A DNA stretch of 64,000 bases from Chryseobacterium oranimense. Lineage in GTDB: Bacteria; Bacteroidota; Bacteroidia; Flavobacteriales; Weeksellaceae. The stretch lies in the NCBI RefSeq assembly GCF_025244725.1, contig NZ_CP104203.1:310001-374000 (forward strand). Direction: 5' to 3'. Position 1 is the stretch's first letter, and each line of letters begins with the position of its first letter. A program made the position numbers and the translations under genes. This document shows, one piece after another, positions 32,590-41,340 of the stretch. The notes beneath the pieces are model-generated. The model did no database searches. It was not told where the DNA came from and saw nothing but the letters and a program-made list of their open reading frames with translations.

Positions 32590-33387
32590 TTATTCCGGAC
32601 TATTGTAAATAATCTGGCTCATTACCTTTCCTTCCTTAATCGTCCAGAGTGTGGTGTACCTGTTTTCACCGGAACCATTGATCATATAAAGATAGATATG
32701 GTCATTGTCAAGGGCAGTTACCCCGATATTGTTAAAATCCATGGTAGGCTGGAACATATTTTTAATGGCTTCCCTTACAAAAACAGAACCTCTTCCGGGT
32801 TGCTGAACCCTAATGGATTTGATCTCCGTCATTCCTTCAGGAAGTGCATCTTTGATTCCCCATGGCTTTATTTTATCTATAGTAAGAATTTTTCCGTCTG
32901 CATCTTTTTCCTGCTTTCTGTAGCCGGCATTGGAAGGATAAACATCAATAACGACCTTCGTTCTTTGTGCTGTCGGTATTTTCGGATTGCTGTTGTCTGT
33001 GAAGATAAGTGATTTCCCGTTCTTGGATTTTGAAGGCGTAAACTGAGGAAGCTGATCGATGAAGGCAACACGTCCCTTATTCACCATTCCTTCCTTATCA
33101 AGATTCTCGTATCTTACAAAAGGCTTTTCCTCATCCTGCTTTTCAGGATATTTGATCCAGATCCATTCCGTTTCTCCCGGTGCAGGCTTTACATAAACAA
33201 ATACATCCCCTTTACGCATCCGGATCTTGTCTACAATTTTTCTGTAGTCATCCTTGTGAACACGTACGTTGGCGTAGCCTTCTTCAGCTTTTACAACGCC
33301 GAAAGGAACTTTACTCTGTCCTTTCACAAATGCTAAAGAAAAAAGACTGAAAGCGGATAAGTACAATGCTTTATTTACGGAAATCAT
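32590..33387 (-). CDS. Exported protein of unknown function
   Basis: A 265-residue protein. The signal peptide (MISVNKALYLSAFSLFSLAFVKGQ) supports the start at 33387; an upstream TTG at 33411 lies inside the promoter box. The mature part contains PFGVVKAEEGYANVRVHKDDYRKIVDKI, resembling an SH3-like domain start, and a lipid-free soluble C-terminus with TLWTIKEGKVMSQIIYNSPE. The N-terminal part has a form seen in bacterial SH3-like proteins; I do not recognise the rest. Single gene, followed by a riboswitch on the same strand. Confidence 0.75.
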   Translation of the reverse strand: MISVNKALYLSAFSLFSLAFVKGQSKVPFGVVKAEEGYANVRVHKDDYRKIVDKIRMRKGDVFVYVKPAPGETEWIWIKYPEKQDEEKPFVRYENLDKEGMVNKGRVAFIDQLPQFTPSKSKNGKSLIFTDNSNPKIPTAQRTKVVIDVYPSNAGYRKQEKDADGKILTIDKIKPWGIKDALPEGMTEIKSIRVQQPGRGSVFVREAIKNMFQPTMDFNNIGVTALDNDHIYLYMINGSGENRYTTLWTIKEGKVMSQIIYNSPE

Positions 33388-33408
33388 TCTATGAAATTTT
33401 TGATCCTT

Positions 33409-33416
33409 CAAATATA
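33409..33416 (-). promoter_or_regulatory. Putative -7 box of the 265-residue protein gene
   Basis: TATATTTG on the minus strand matches TAnnTTTG, 21 bases before the ATG at 33387. Confidence 0.45.
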
Positions 33417-33544
33417 TAAATTAAATGCTTTTTTCGTCCGTAAAATATAACAGTATTTGATTAAAGTTATCAATATCATTGAAAAAAGTATTAAAACTCT
33501 TCCTGTCAAAGCTATTCATTATTTAAAAAAAAGAAGAATATAGA

Positions 33545-33580
33545 AAATAAAGAAAAATAGCGCTGAAAAGCTCAGCGCTA
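33545..33580 (-). terminator. Terminator after mutS2
   Basis: On the minus strand TAGCGCTGA and TCAGCGCTA form a perfect stem followed by TTTTTCTTTATTTT. It lies about 60 bp past the mutS2 stop. Confidence 0.85.
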
Positions 33581-33638
33581 TCTATATGTCTTGAAAGTTA
33601 TAATATGTACATCAGATGGTTATCAAAATGCTATTTTA

Positions 33639-35786
33639 CTAGATCCTTTCCAGCTCATCCGCATTAATCGTCGTCTTGAAAGTTCCGTAATTCACAATTA
33701 CTTTATTTTTTGAAATTTTTTCAATGGTTCCTACGCTGGTGCTTCCTGCAATACGTACGCGTTGTCCTTCTTTCATCCAGACGGCACGGTCGGTTTTGCG
33801 TTTTTCTTCCAGTTTTTCATTGGTTTCAGCAATCTTTTCGATCACTTCTTCCTTCTTAAGCTGTTGCGTGATTTTTCTTTTCACCACCTGAAGACGTTTC
33901 GATTCATCTTTATCAGCGCCTATTTTCCTGAACTTCTCCTGTTCAAGAAGCTTCACAAAATCTTTCACCACATCTTTTCTCGATTTTCCTTTTACATAAC
34001 TGTCGATAAAAGTTTCAATCTTGTTCCCGAACTGAAGCTTACGGTGTTCCTCTTCATACAGTTTCTGGAAATTGAAAAGTTTCTGCTGCAGCTGCTCGTT
34101 CAGCTTCTGAAGATTATCACGTTTGTCTTCTACAGATTCTTTTCTTTCGGCAAGATCGGTTTTCAGTTTTTCAACCTCGAATTTTTCCTGCTGAAGCTTT
34201 ACAATGGTTTTATCCAGATTCACAATGTCGTGTTCCACCTTCTTTTTTGCAGCGTGGATGATAAACCTTGGAATCCTGTTTTTCTCGGCAACTTCAAAAG
34301 TAAATGAACTTCCTGCCTGTCCTACTTCCAGTTTATACATAGGTTCCAGCGTTTCCTCATCAAAAAGCATCGCTGCATTTTCAGCATGCGGAAGCTGTTC
34401 TATCACCAGCTTAATGTTTGTATAGTGCGTAGTAATGATCGCAAAGCTCTTTTTATCATAGAAATATTCCATGAAACTTTCCGCCAGCGCACCACCAAGC
34501 TCCGGATCAGATCCTGTACCGAATTCATCAATAAGAAGTAGGGTATTACCATCGGCTTCACGGATAATTCCAGCCATTTTCTTCAGCCTCGAAGAATAAG
34601 TCGAAAGATGGTTTTCAATCGACTGGTTGTCACCGATATCCGTCATGATCTTTTCAAAAAAGAACATTTCAGACCTTGGATGCACCGGTACCAGAATTCC
34701 GCTCTGGATCATCAGCTGAAGCAGTCCAACAGTTTTCAGGGTGATGGATTTCCCTCCTGCATTTGGTCCGGAAATACAGATGATTCTGTTTTGATCCGTT
34801 AAACTCAGAGTTTGTGGGAAAATAGTTTTGTTTTCTGCCTTATTTCTCAGCCATAGCAGTGGGTGGAACGCATCTTTAAGCTTTAATGTTCTGTGACGGT
34901 TGATCTTGGGAAGAATTCCGTTAACCAGTTCTGCAAATTTTGCCTTTGCTCTCGTAAGGTCAAGGTCAAAAATGTACACCTGATATCTCCACAGCTGGGG
35001 TTGGAACTCAGCCAGTTCAGCAGTAAGCTTTCTTAAGATTTTGTCGATCTCTTTTTTCTCTTCCTCTTCACTTTCACGAAGCTTGAAGTAATGTTTTACC
35101 ACACTGTCCGGCTGGATGTAAGTAATAGAACCGGTTTTTGAAATTCCCAGGACTCTTCCGGCCACTCTTTTTTTGAATCCGGATTTTACTGCTAAAACCC
35201 TTTGATCCTCAATAATCGTTTCCCGGATATCATCCAGAAAATCACTTTGTCCGTAATTGAAAAGAGCACGGTTGAAATTCTCCTGAATGGCTTTTTTAGC
35301 CACCTGAATTTCAGAACGAAGCTCCTTCAGAGCAGGAGAAGCATCACTTTTTACTTCCCCAAAACGGTTAAAGACCTTATCTATCTTATCAATAATCTCT
35401 TTTTTGAATTCCAGCTCAGAAACATCACCTATCAGGTTAGGGAAAGTGTCAGGCATGGTTGGGAAAAACTTCTGAAGTTTTCCTATCTGTTCCGTTAAAG
35501 TTTTTATTTTGATGAAAGCACTGTTTTCCAGACGGTAATTCTCGATCAGCATTAATTTCAGCTCACTTTCGATATCTTCGTATTCATCGAACGGAATTGC
35601 ATTTGAACTCTCAAAACTCGAAAGATATTCCGACGTTTTTTTCAGGGAAAGTTCCGCCTCGTCAATTTCCATGGGACGAAGTTGAAGAATTTTTTCTCTC
35701 GTTTTCGGAGAATACGCAAATGGAGAGATCTCCGCGAGCAATTGCGGAAACTCTAATTCGTTTAAATCTTCTTTATTTATATACAC
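33639..35786 (-). CDS. mutS2: MutS2-type ATPase without Smr domain
   Basis: A 715-residue MutS2 homologue. Walker A is SGPNAGGKS (about residues 339-347), Walker B LLLIDEFGTGSD (D420, E421), with MutS-type helical core and a long coiled coil (about 515-590, Lys/Glu/Gln-rich). The end (VGTIEKISKNKVIVNYGTFKTTINADELERI) is a small SH3/KOW-like domain; no C-terminal Smr nuclease domain is present, unlike Bacillus MutS2 (about 785 residues). MutS2 is linked to ribosome rescue or to suppressing recombination, not mismatch repair. It starts with GTG at 35786, five bases after a TAnnTTTG box. Confidence 0.92.
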   Translation of the reverse strand: MYINKEDLNELEFPQLLAEISPFAYSPKTREKILQLRPMEIDEAELSLKKTSEYLSSFESSNAIPFDEYEDIESELKLMLIENYRLENSAFIKIKTLTEQIGKLQKFFPTMPDTFPNLIGDVSELEFKKEIIDKIDKVFNRFGEVKSDASPALKELRSEIQVAKKAIQENFNRALFNYGQSDFLDDIRETIIEDQRVLAVKSGFKKRVAGRVLGISKTGSITYIQPDSVVKHYFKLRESEEEEKKEIDKILRKLTAELAEFQPQLWRYQVYIFDLDLTRAKAKFAELVNGILPKINRHRTLKLKDAFHPLLWLRNKAENKTIFPQTLSLTDQNRIICISGPNAGGKSITLKTVGLLQLMIQSGILVPVHPRSEMFFFEKIMTDIGDNQSIENHLSTYSSRLKKMAGIIREADGNTLLLIDEFGTGSDPELGGALAESFMEYFYDKKSFAIITTHYTNIKLVIEQLPHAENAAMLFDEETLEPMYKLEVGQAGSSFTFEVAEKNRIPRFIIHAAKKKVEHDIVNLDKTIVKLQQEKFEVEKLKTDLAERKESVEDKRDNLQKLNEQLQQKLFNFQKLYEEEHRKLQFGNKIETFIDSYVKGKSRKDVVKDFVKLLEQEKFRKIGADKDESKRLQVVKRKITQQLKKEEVIEKIAETNEKLEEKRKTDRAVWMKEGQRVRIAGSTSVGTIEKISKNKVIVNYGTFKTTINADELERI

Positions 35787-35790
35787 ACTG

Positions 35791-35798
35791 CAAATTTA
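35791..35798 (-). promoter_or_regulatory. Putative -7 box of mutS2
   Basis: TAAATTTG on the minus strand matches TAnnTTTG; four bases separate it from the GTG start at 35786, suggesting a leaderless mRNA. It faces the GNAT promoter box (35821) in a divergent arrangement. Confidence 0.5.
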
Positions 35799-35820
35799 GT
35801 GAGAAAATGTGATTATTACG

Positions 35821-35828
35821 TATATTTG
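35821..35828 (+). promoter_or_regulatory. Putative -7 box of the GNAT gene
   Basis: TATATTTG matches TAnnTTTG, 17 bases before the ATG at 35846. It is divergent from the mutS2 box, 22 bp away. Confidence 0.45.
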
Positions 35829-35845
35829 AGATATTTACAAAATTA

Positions 35846-36364
35846 ATGATTGAAACTAAACGATTAATCTTAAAAAAGATCAACGAAAGCCACGTTGAAG
35901 ATATTTTACGGATTCGTAGCAATGAAGTCATCAACCAGTTTTTGGCGAGAAATCCACCCAAAAACAATTATGATGCGCTTCAGTTTATCTTGACCATTAA
36001 GGAAAGAACTCAAAATAACCAAACCATTTATTTGGGAATTTCTCTAAAAGATCAGCCTAATCTTATCGGAACGATCTGCCTCTGGAACTTTTCTGAAGAC
36101 AGAAAAACTGCCGAAGTAGGGTATGAGCTCTTACCTGATTACCACAGAAAAGGAATCATGTCGGAAGCTTTGGAAGCGGTTTTAGCATTCGGATTTAATG
36201 AACTGCATCTTCAGGAAGTAGTGGCAATGACCCACAAGTCTAATGAAAGCTCGAAAAATCTTCTGCTGAAGCATCATTTTGTTTTGGAAGAGGAGAGAAA
36301 AGATGAAGACTTTCCTGATAATATTGTTTTTAGCTTAAAGAAAAAAGAGCTTTTTACACTATGA
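35846..36364 (+). CDS. RimJ/RimL-type GNAT acetyltransferase
   Basis: A 172-residue acetyltransferase. It opens with [20 protein letters not shown], typical of the RimJ/RimL family, and has the acetyl-CoA pyrophosphate loop within [23 protein letters not shown] (about 95-117; R-x-x-G-x-M-x-E-A). Substrate may be a ribosomal protein N-terminus, an amino acid or an antibiotic; it cannot be told. It overlaps the acyltransferase gene by 4 bp (ATGA). Confidence 0.87.
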   Translation: MIETKRLILKKINESHVEDILRIRSNEVINQFLARNPPKNNYDALQFILTIKERTQNNQTIYLGISLKDQPNLIGTICLWNFSEDRKTAEVGYELLPDYHRKGIMSEALEAVLAFGFNELHLQEVVAMTHKSNESSKNLLLKHHFVLEEERKDEDFPDNIVFSLKKKELFTL

Positions 36365-37362
36365 AAGGTGAAATAAAATCGTTAACAGGACTTAGAGGTA
36401 TTGTAGCATTATGGGTAACTTTTTTTCATTTCAGCTATTTTAAAAATTTTTGGATCCAGTCTGTAATTGGGAAAGGATATGTGGCGGTAGATATTTTTTT
36501 TGTACTTAGTGCTTTTCTCTTAGCTGTCTCATATTCCGGAAAATTTCAGCATCTGACTTTTGATGGAGTAAAAAGGTTTTATAAAAAAAGAATCAATAGA
36601 ATCTATCCTGTATATTTTTTTTCTATTCTTTTTATCATCTTATTTATCGCAAAAGATCCGTCTTGGCCTGAATTTCTGATTAATGCAGGATTGGTACAGT
36701 GTTTTTTTAATCCCAATTATTTATTAAATGAAGTGTACTGGTCATTAAGCACGGAGTGGGTCTGTTATCTTATATTTCCTTTTATGCTATGGGCTATACT
36801 CAGGTATGAAATAAACAGTTGGTTTCTTATTATATCAGGACTGGCTTTAAGATGTATCGTTCCTTATCTGCCGGACATATACTTCGATCATGCACCGCTT
36901 ATCGGAAATAAATCTTCGCAGTATCTTGATATTGTTTCCGGGGTAAGCTCTTTGGTACGAACGTTATCATCCTATTTTCTGGGAATTGGAATTGCATTTT
37001 TGCCGGAAATTAGAGTTAAGAAAAATAATTTCGTTTCGTATGGTACTGTTATTTTATTTTTTTTGCTGCTCTATACAGTAAGAGGCTTGTTCTTTATTCC
37101 TTTATTGTCTGCAATAATTATAAAACATTTGTATTCGGAAAGAGAAAGTCTTGTCAAAGCTTTTTTAGAAACAAAAGCAGTATATTTTTTAGGAAATATT
37201 TCTTATTCATTGTATATTATTCATTATATAATAAGGAAGCAAAAAATAGTGATTATAGATTCCTATCACCTCAATAACTTTCTTCTGATTGGCCTTTCAA
37301 TACTGTTGTCCTATTTTTCTTATATACTTATTGAAAAGAGAGTGAAAATATTTAAAATATAA
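36361..37362 (+). CDS. Acyltransferase 3 family membrane protein
   Basis: A 333-residue integral membrane O-acyltransferase (Acyl_transf_3). The N-terminal [22 protein letters not shown] carries the catalytic-type His at about residue 21 and R-G motif. [17 protein letters not shown] follows, and [11 protein letters not shown] (R-x-x-R-x-x-P) is near residue 77. About ten hydrophobic segments. Such enzymes O-acylate surface glycans, peptidoglycan or antibiotics. Translationally coupled to the GNAT gene. Confidence 0.88.
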   Translation: MKGEIKSLTGLRGIVALWVTFFHFSYFKNFWIQSVIGKGYVAVDIFFVLSAFLLAVSYSGKFQHLTFDGVKRFYKKRINRIYPVYFFSILFIILFIAKDPSWPEFLINAGLVQCFFNPNYLLNEVYWSLSTEWVCYLIFPFMLWAILRYEINSWFLIISGLALRCIVPYLPDIYFDHAPLIGNKSSQYLDIVSGVSSLVRTLSSYFLGIGIAFLPEIRVKKNNFVSYGTVILFFLLLYTVRGLFFIPLLSAIIIKHLYSERESLVKAFLETKAVYFLGNISYSLYIIHYIIRKQKIVIIDSYHLNNFLLIGLSILLSYFSYILIEKRVKIFKI

Positions 37363-37487
37363 CTTGTATAATTAGATTCTGTAATACAGCATATTTTTTA
37401 ACATCGTTTGGTTTTGAAAGGGAAAGAATGATAAAGTTTCTAAAATTTAGATATAGTAAATCTAATGTATTCGCATTTAGCTAAAAT

Positions 37488-37517
37488 TTGATATTGCAGA
37501 TATTTAATTTATATTTG
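37488..37517 (+). promoter_or_regulatory. Putative promoter with -33 and -7 boxes
   Basis: TTG (37488-37490) and TATATTTG (37510-37517) are 19 bases apart, a good Bacteroidota arrangement, 19 bases before the ATG at 37537. Confidence 0.65.
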
Positions 37518-37536
37518 ATTTTTTATCAAACTAACC

Positions 37537-37845
37537 ATGAAAAAAGTTGTAATAGGTATTGTGTCACTGGGCGCTGTTTTCTTTGTTGTTCTTCAGGTCT
37601 TCACCTGGTACAACGGAAATAATATCATGAGTAATCAGGCTGTTTTCAAAATCTATATGGACGTAAAAGATGAAGATATGGACGAGTATTTTGGAGTGGA
37701 AAAAGGTACGTACGATAAAGATAGTCATATGATTGTCTGTAATCTTCCCGTTCAGCCTGCGCCCTTTAAGCAGTACCAGCAAGTCGTTGATTTTGATATT
37801 AACAGTATCGACTGTAATGAAAAATATGTCAAAGAGACTACGTGA
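37537..37845 (+). CDS. Short membrane-anchored protein, possibly the first half of a split gene
   Basis: A 102-residue protein with an N-terminal hydrophobic segment (about residues 3-23, KVVIGIVSLGAVFFVVLQVF) and a mixed mature part (DEDMDEYFGVEKGTYDKDSHMIVC). The next frame (37842-38060) begins in the -1 frame within its stop codon (GTGA) and has no signal of its own. The two read well as one protein of about 175 residues broken by one indel near 37821-37845. No known family. Confidence 0.55.
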   Translation: MKKVVIGIVSLGAVFFVVLQVFTWYNGNNIMSNQAVFKIYMDVKDEDMDEYFGVEKGTYDKDSHMIVCNLPVQPAPFKQYQQVVDFDINSIDCNEKYVKETT

Positions 37846-38060
37846 AATATGATGAAACTGAGCTTAGCGATGATCAGAATGCTACACTTTTTATAATCAA
37901 TAAAAATTATTCACGGCCGGTAGGGATGATTGATCATCAGCTGGAAGGAAAAAACAGCGGTATTGTGGCTTCAAGACAGGTACATCTTGATTATCAAATG
38001 GCAGCCATCAACCATATCGTTTTAGCCAAAGACAGAGTGTACGAATATTGTAATAAATAG
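37842..38060 (+). pseudogene. Possible second half of the split gene
   Basis: A 72-residue frame from GTG 37842 with no signal peptide or recognised family, overlapping the previous frame by 4 bp. The -1 frame is open from 37821, so a single indel in 37821-37845 would fuse both. It may also be a true small gene coupled by GTGA. Bases 37820-37824 are a run of five As, a plausible slip or error site. ung begins 6 bp after the stop. Confidence 0.45.
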
Positions 38061-38066
38061 ATAAAA

Positions 38067-38708
38067 ATGACCTGGACAGAAGTTTTAGCCCCGATAAAAA
38101 ATACAGAATACTTTACCAATCTTTGGGAAAAAGTAAAGCAGGAATATGCAACAACTAAAGTATTCCCCCCTAAAAATCAGATATTCAGGGCACTGGAAAT
38201 CACTCCCTTTGAAGATGTTGAAGTGGTGATCCTGGGGCAGGACCCTTATCATAATGACTATCAGGCGAACGGTTTGTGTTTTTCCGTTTCAGAACAGGTA
38301 GCTGCACCACCTTCCCTTAAAAATATCTTTACAGAATTAAAAGACGACCTCGGCATTGAAAGAACTTCCAAAGAGCTGGATGACTGGGGCAGGCAGGGCG
38401 TTTTATTACTGAATGCAACTTTAACGGTTCGTGCCCATTCACCCAATTCCCACAAGGATTTAGGATGGGAAAAATTCACAGATTTTATCATCAAAGAAAT
38501 TTCAGATAAAAAAGAAAATGTGGTTTTCGTTCTTTGGGGAGCTTTTGCACAAAAAAAGGCCGAACTCATTGATCCGGCCAAGCATTTTATCTTAAAATCG
38601 GCGCACCCGTCACCGTTTTCTGTGTATAGAGGTTTTTATGGCAGCAAGCCCTTCTCGAAAATTAACGAGTACCTTATTTCAAAAGGAAAGAAACCTATTT
38701 CCTGGTAG
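38067..38708 (+). CDS. ung: Uracil-DNA glycosylase
   Basis: A 213-residue family 1 uracil-DNA glycosylase that removes uracil from DNA to start base excision repair. The water-activating motif GQDPYH is at residues 57-62 (D59), FSVSEQVAAPPSLKNIF matches the uracil-binding region, and the minor-groove loop is SAHPSPFS (H180). Length matches E. coli Ung (229) within the family range. Its last 14 bases overlap the convergent lipoprotein gene. Confidence 0.95.
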   Translation: MTWTEVLAPIKNTEYFTNLWEKVKQEYATTKVFPPKNQIFRALEITPFEDVEVVILGQDPYHNDYQANGLCFSVSEQVAAPPSLKNIFTELKDDLGIERTSKELDDWGRQGVLLLNATLTVRAHSPNSHKDLGWEKFTDFIIKEISDKKENVVFVLWGAFAQKKAELIDPAKHFILKSAHPSPFSVYRGFYGSKPFSKINEYLISKGKKPISW

Positions 38709-39204
38709 TTTCAGATCTTGTTGATCCGGTTTTGGTGAATTTGATTCCTATTCTATATTTTCCTTCCAAAGCTTTTGCCCCTCCGTCAGATTTCGGGAAT
38801 GGGCTTACTTCTTCCAGTGAAATGGTATATCCGTTGAATCCTTCGGATTTGTGGTAATTTCTTCCGGTATTATCCATCGTGGCAAGGTTTAAAGTGACAG
38901 GTCTGGAAGTAGTGCTCATTACTTCTACCTGTGCTATGGCAACGCCTGCCCAGATGCAGTTGACCCCTTCAGGACAACGGCTGTCTTCTGAAATCCCTTT
39001 GAATGTTACATTCATTTGATATTTTGGAAGAAATTTATTTTCTCCCTGGCTAAAATAAATGATACCTTCTTTTTCTGAAGCCTTGGTGTTTTTCATATCG
39101 GAAGCTGTTCCTGCTTTTATTTCAGAGGTTTTTGTTTTCTTTTGGGCATTGCAGCCTGCTAAGGTCAACATTCCCAGACTTAATATAACGGCTTTATGAA
39201 ACAT
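38695..39204 (-). CDS. Putative lipoprotein
   Basis: A 169-residue lipoprotein with lipobox LTLAGC (Cys at residue 18) and a Lys/Thr-rich linker. The globular part has VTFKGISEDSRCPEGVNCIWAGVAIAQVEV (about residues 70-99), a cysteine pair of a type seen in several flavobacterial secreted proteins. No function is known. The 3' end overlaps ung by 14 bp. Confidence 0.78.
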   Translation of the reverse strand: MFHKAVILSLGMLTLAGCNAQKKTKTSEIKAGTASDMKNTKASEKEGIIYFSQGENKFLPKYQMNVTFKGISEDSRCPEGVNCIWAGVAIAQVEVMSTTSRPVTLNLATMDNTGRNYHKSEGFNGYTISLEEVSPFPKSDGGAKALEGKYRIGIKFTKTGSTRSETTRK

Positions 39205-39324
39205 ATTTTTCTTTTTTTGATGTGAGTTTATTTATAGTGAATCTGTCATAACTATAACTGCTGGAAATCTGGTATTCTGCATTAACTTCCATCCCTCTTC
39301 CATCCCAATTTAATTCCATTTTGC

Positions 39325-39816
39325 TTAAATAACACCAAGCATATTCAATACTACTACCAAAAACATTGCCACACCTACCACAAGACTGAAACCTGTTCCG
39401 TAAATGAAGCCGATAAATGCGCCTTTGGTCGATTGCAGGGCCTTATTCATATCCTTGCTGTCATGAAGAAGTTCCCCGATAAATACGCCGGCAAACATTC
39501 CGATCAGAAATCCTAAAGGAATAGGAATGAAAATTCCTACAATAGTCCCAATAATCGATCCGATACTTCCCCAGCGTGTACCTCCGTATTTTCTGTTGGT
39601 TTTTGCAGGAATTACATAGCTGAGTACTACAGAAATAAGTGTCAGGATCACAAAAGCCCAGATATAAATCATGGGCAGGTCGGCATCTGTCCCGAATTTA
39701 TAGATCAGAAGACCACAGATACTCAGTACAAGTCCCGGAAGTACAGGTAGGAAAGTTCCCAGTATTCCTAAAACCAGTAAAATAAGACAGAGAATATTAA
39801 TTAAGGCTGTATCCAT
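39325..39816 (-). CDS. DUF456 membrane protein
   Basis: A 163-residue membrane protein with four or five hydrophobic segments rich in Gly. The N-terminus (LILLVLGILGTFLPVLPGLVLSICGLLIY) and the central GGTRWGSIGSIIGTIVGIFIPIPLGFLIGMFAGVFIGELLHDSKD are characteristic of DUF456. Function unknown. It is a single gene on the minus strand. Confidence 0.88.
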   Translation of the reverse strand: MDTALINILCLILLVLGILGTFLPVLPGLVLSICGLLIYKFGTDADLPMIYIWAFVILTLISVVLSYVIPAKTNRKYGGTRWGSIGSIIGTIVGIFIPIPLGFLIGMFAGVFIGELLHDSKDMNKALQSTKGAFIGFIYGTGFSLVVGVAMFLVVVLNMLGVI

Positions 39817-39924
39817 TCTTTAAAATTATCTATGCAAGATAGGAAAAAAGAAAATTTACAGAGGCGTTTTTCATATTTGGGATGAAAATTGATTATCAAT
39901 AGTTACATCATCATTCTTTATTTA

Positions 39925-39932
39925 TAAATTTG
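39925..39932 (+). promoter_or_regulatory. Putative -7 box of the MscS-type gene
   Basis: TAAATTTG matches TAnnTTTG and is followed by ctgta and the ATG at 39938. A TTA lies at the -33 distance (19 bases upstream), so the promoter is plausible and would give a leaderless mRNA. Confidence 0.5.
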
Positions 39933-39937
39933 CTGTA

Positions 39938-41206
39938 ATGAAAGACGAAATACAGGACACGAAAAGCTTTTTGCAGGAAATAAGCGATCAGCTTTATATT
40001 TATATCAGCCAGGTGACGCCCGGCGGCATGGATTGGGTTGTTCATATTATTGTTAAATTAGGGCTGCTGTGTGCCGTGTTTTTAGTAGTGGATTTTATTT
40101 TTAAATTCGTTATTAATTTTGTTTTCAGATTTTTTAAAAGTGATGAAAAATATCCGGTTATCCGGTCCGTTTACCAGTCTAAGATCTCCAATTCTGTTGC
40201 TCATTTTGCAGCGCTTCTGGTAGTAGGTGCCATCCATCCTTCTATATTTCCTGCTACAGCACTTCCTAAAACCAATATTTTTATCAACAGATCCATCAAT
40301 TTAGGTTTGGTCATGATTCTGGCGGGAATGCTCTACAGATCATTAACGGGTTTCAGGTATTTCTTCACCATAAAGCAGGATTTTTATAAGATTATGGCAC
40401 TGAATGCCATTTCAGAAACTGTAAAGATCCTGGGAATCTTCATTTTTTCCGTGGTAGGACTCTGCGTCATATTCGGGATCAAGGGAACTACTATTGTGGG
40501 AAGTTTAGGGGCCATTACTGCCGTATTGGTTCTTGTTTTCAGGGATACTATTTTAGGTTTTGTAACCGGGATCCATGTAGCCACCTCCAAAAACCTTAAA
40601 GTGGGGGACTGGGTAAGTATTCCAAAGTACAGCATCGAAGGAAATATTACGGATATAAGCCTTCTGACCACAAAGATCAGCAATTTCGATAAAACAGTTT
40701 CAACCATTCCTACTTATGACCTCCTGACTACGGAGATTAAAAACCTTCAGGTGATGTCTGAATCCAATACCAGAAGGATCAAGAAATCTATTTATTTCAA
40801 TATCAATTCGTTTAAATTCCTGAACGAAGAAGATATTGAAAGGCTGAAAGAAATCAACCTGATCTCAGACTATCTGGAAGAGAAAACAAAGGAAATTGAA
40901 AAGGAAAAACAAAATCTGGAGCATAATGATAAAACGATTAATGGAAGGCAGCTTACCAATATCGGGGTTTTCAGGTATTATGCACAGAAATATATAGAAA
41001 ATGACCCTGATATTGACCAGAATGGAGCAAAAATGGTCCGCCAGCTGGATATTACTCCGCAGGGACTTCCGCTTGAAGTGTACTGCTTCTCAAATGATTC
41101 TAAGTGGGAGCATTTTGAACAGATTCAGGCAGATATTTTTGACCATTTGCTGGTTGCTTCCAAGGAATTTGATCTTCAGGTCATGCAGATAAGTGTAAAG
41201 GTCTGA
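39938..41206 (+). CDS. Mechanosensitive ion channel (MscS family)
   Basis: A 422-residue membrane protein with about five hydrophobic segments, the last one pore-lining (GLCVIFGIKGTTIVGSLGAITAVLVLVFRDTILGFVTGIHV, with the Gly/Ala-rich TM3 of MscS). It is followed by the MscS beta domain (NLKVGDWVSIPKYSIEGNITDISLLTTKISNFDKTVSTIPTYDLLTTEIKN) and a C-terminal cytosolic part with a coiled coil. It would release solutes under osmotic downshock. It is of the MscS-like type with an extended C-terminus seen in Bacteroidota. Confidence 0.9.
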   Translation: MKDEIQDTKSFLQEISDQLYIYISQVTPGGMDWVVHIIVKLGLLCAVFLVVDFIFKFVINFVFRFFKSDEKYPVIRSVYQSKISNSVAHFAALLVVGAIHPSIFPATALPKTNIFINRSINLGLVMILAGMLYRSLTGFRYFFTIKQDFYKIMALNAISETVKILGIFIFSVVGLCVIFGIKGTTIVGSLGAITAVLVLVFRDTILGFVTGIHVATSKNLKVGDWVSIPKYSIEGNITDISLLTTKISNFDKTVSTIPTYDLLTTEIKNLQVMSESNTRRIKKSIYFNINSFKFLNEEDIERLKEINLISDYLEEKTKEIEKEKQNLEHNDKTINGRQLTNIGVFRYYAQKYIENDPDIDQNGAKMVRQLDITPQGLPLEVYCFSNDSKWEHFEQIQADIFDHLLVASKEFDLQVMQISVKV

Positions 41207-41340
41207 TGGAACCAATATTCATTAAATCTCTAAAATAATTTAATTATGATAATAAGGAAACAAAAGTCCGGTAGGCAATGAATGATTTCGAGCTTCCATA
41301 TTCAAACTTCTATCCTTATTATCCAACATCTCAATAAAAA

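Noticed and set aside
37842..38060. Programmed -1 frameshift between the two overlapping frames
   Set aside because: No slippery heptamer with a downstream hairpin is seen at the overlap.
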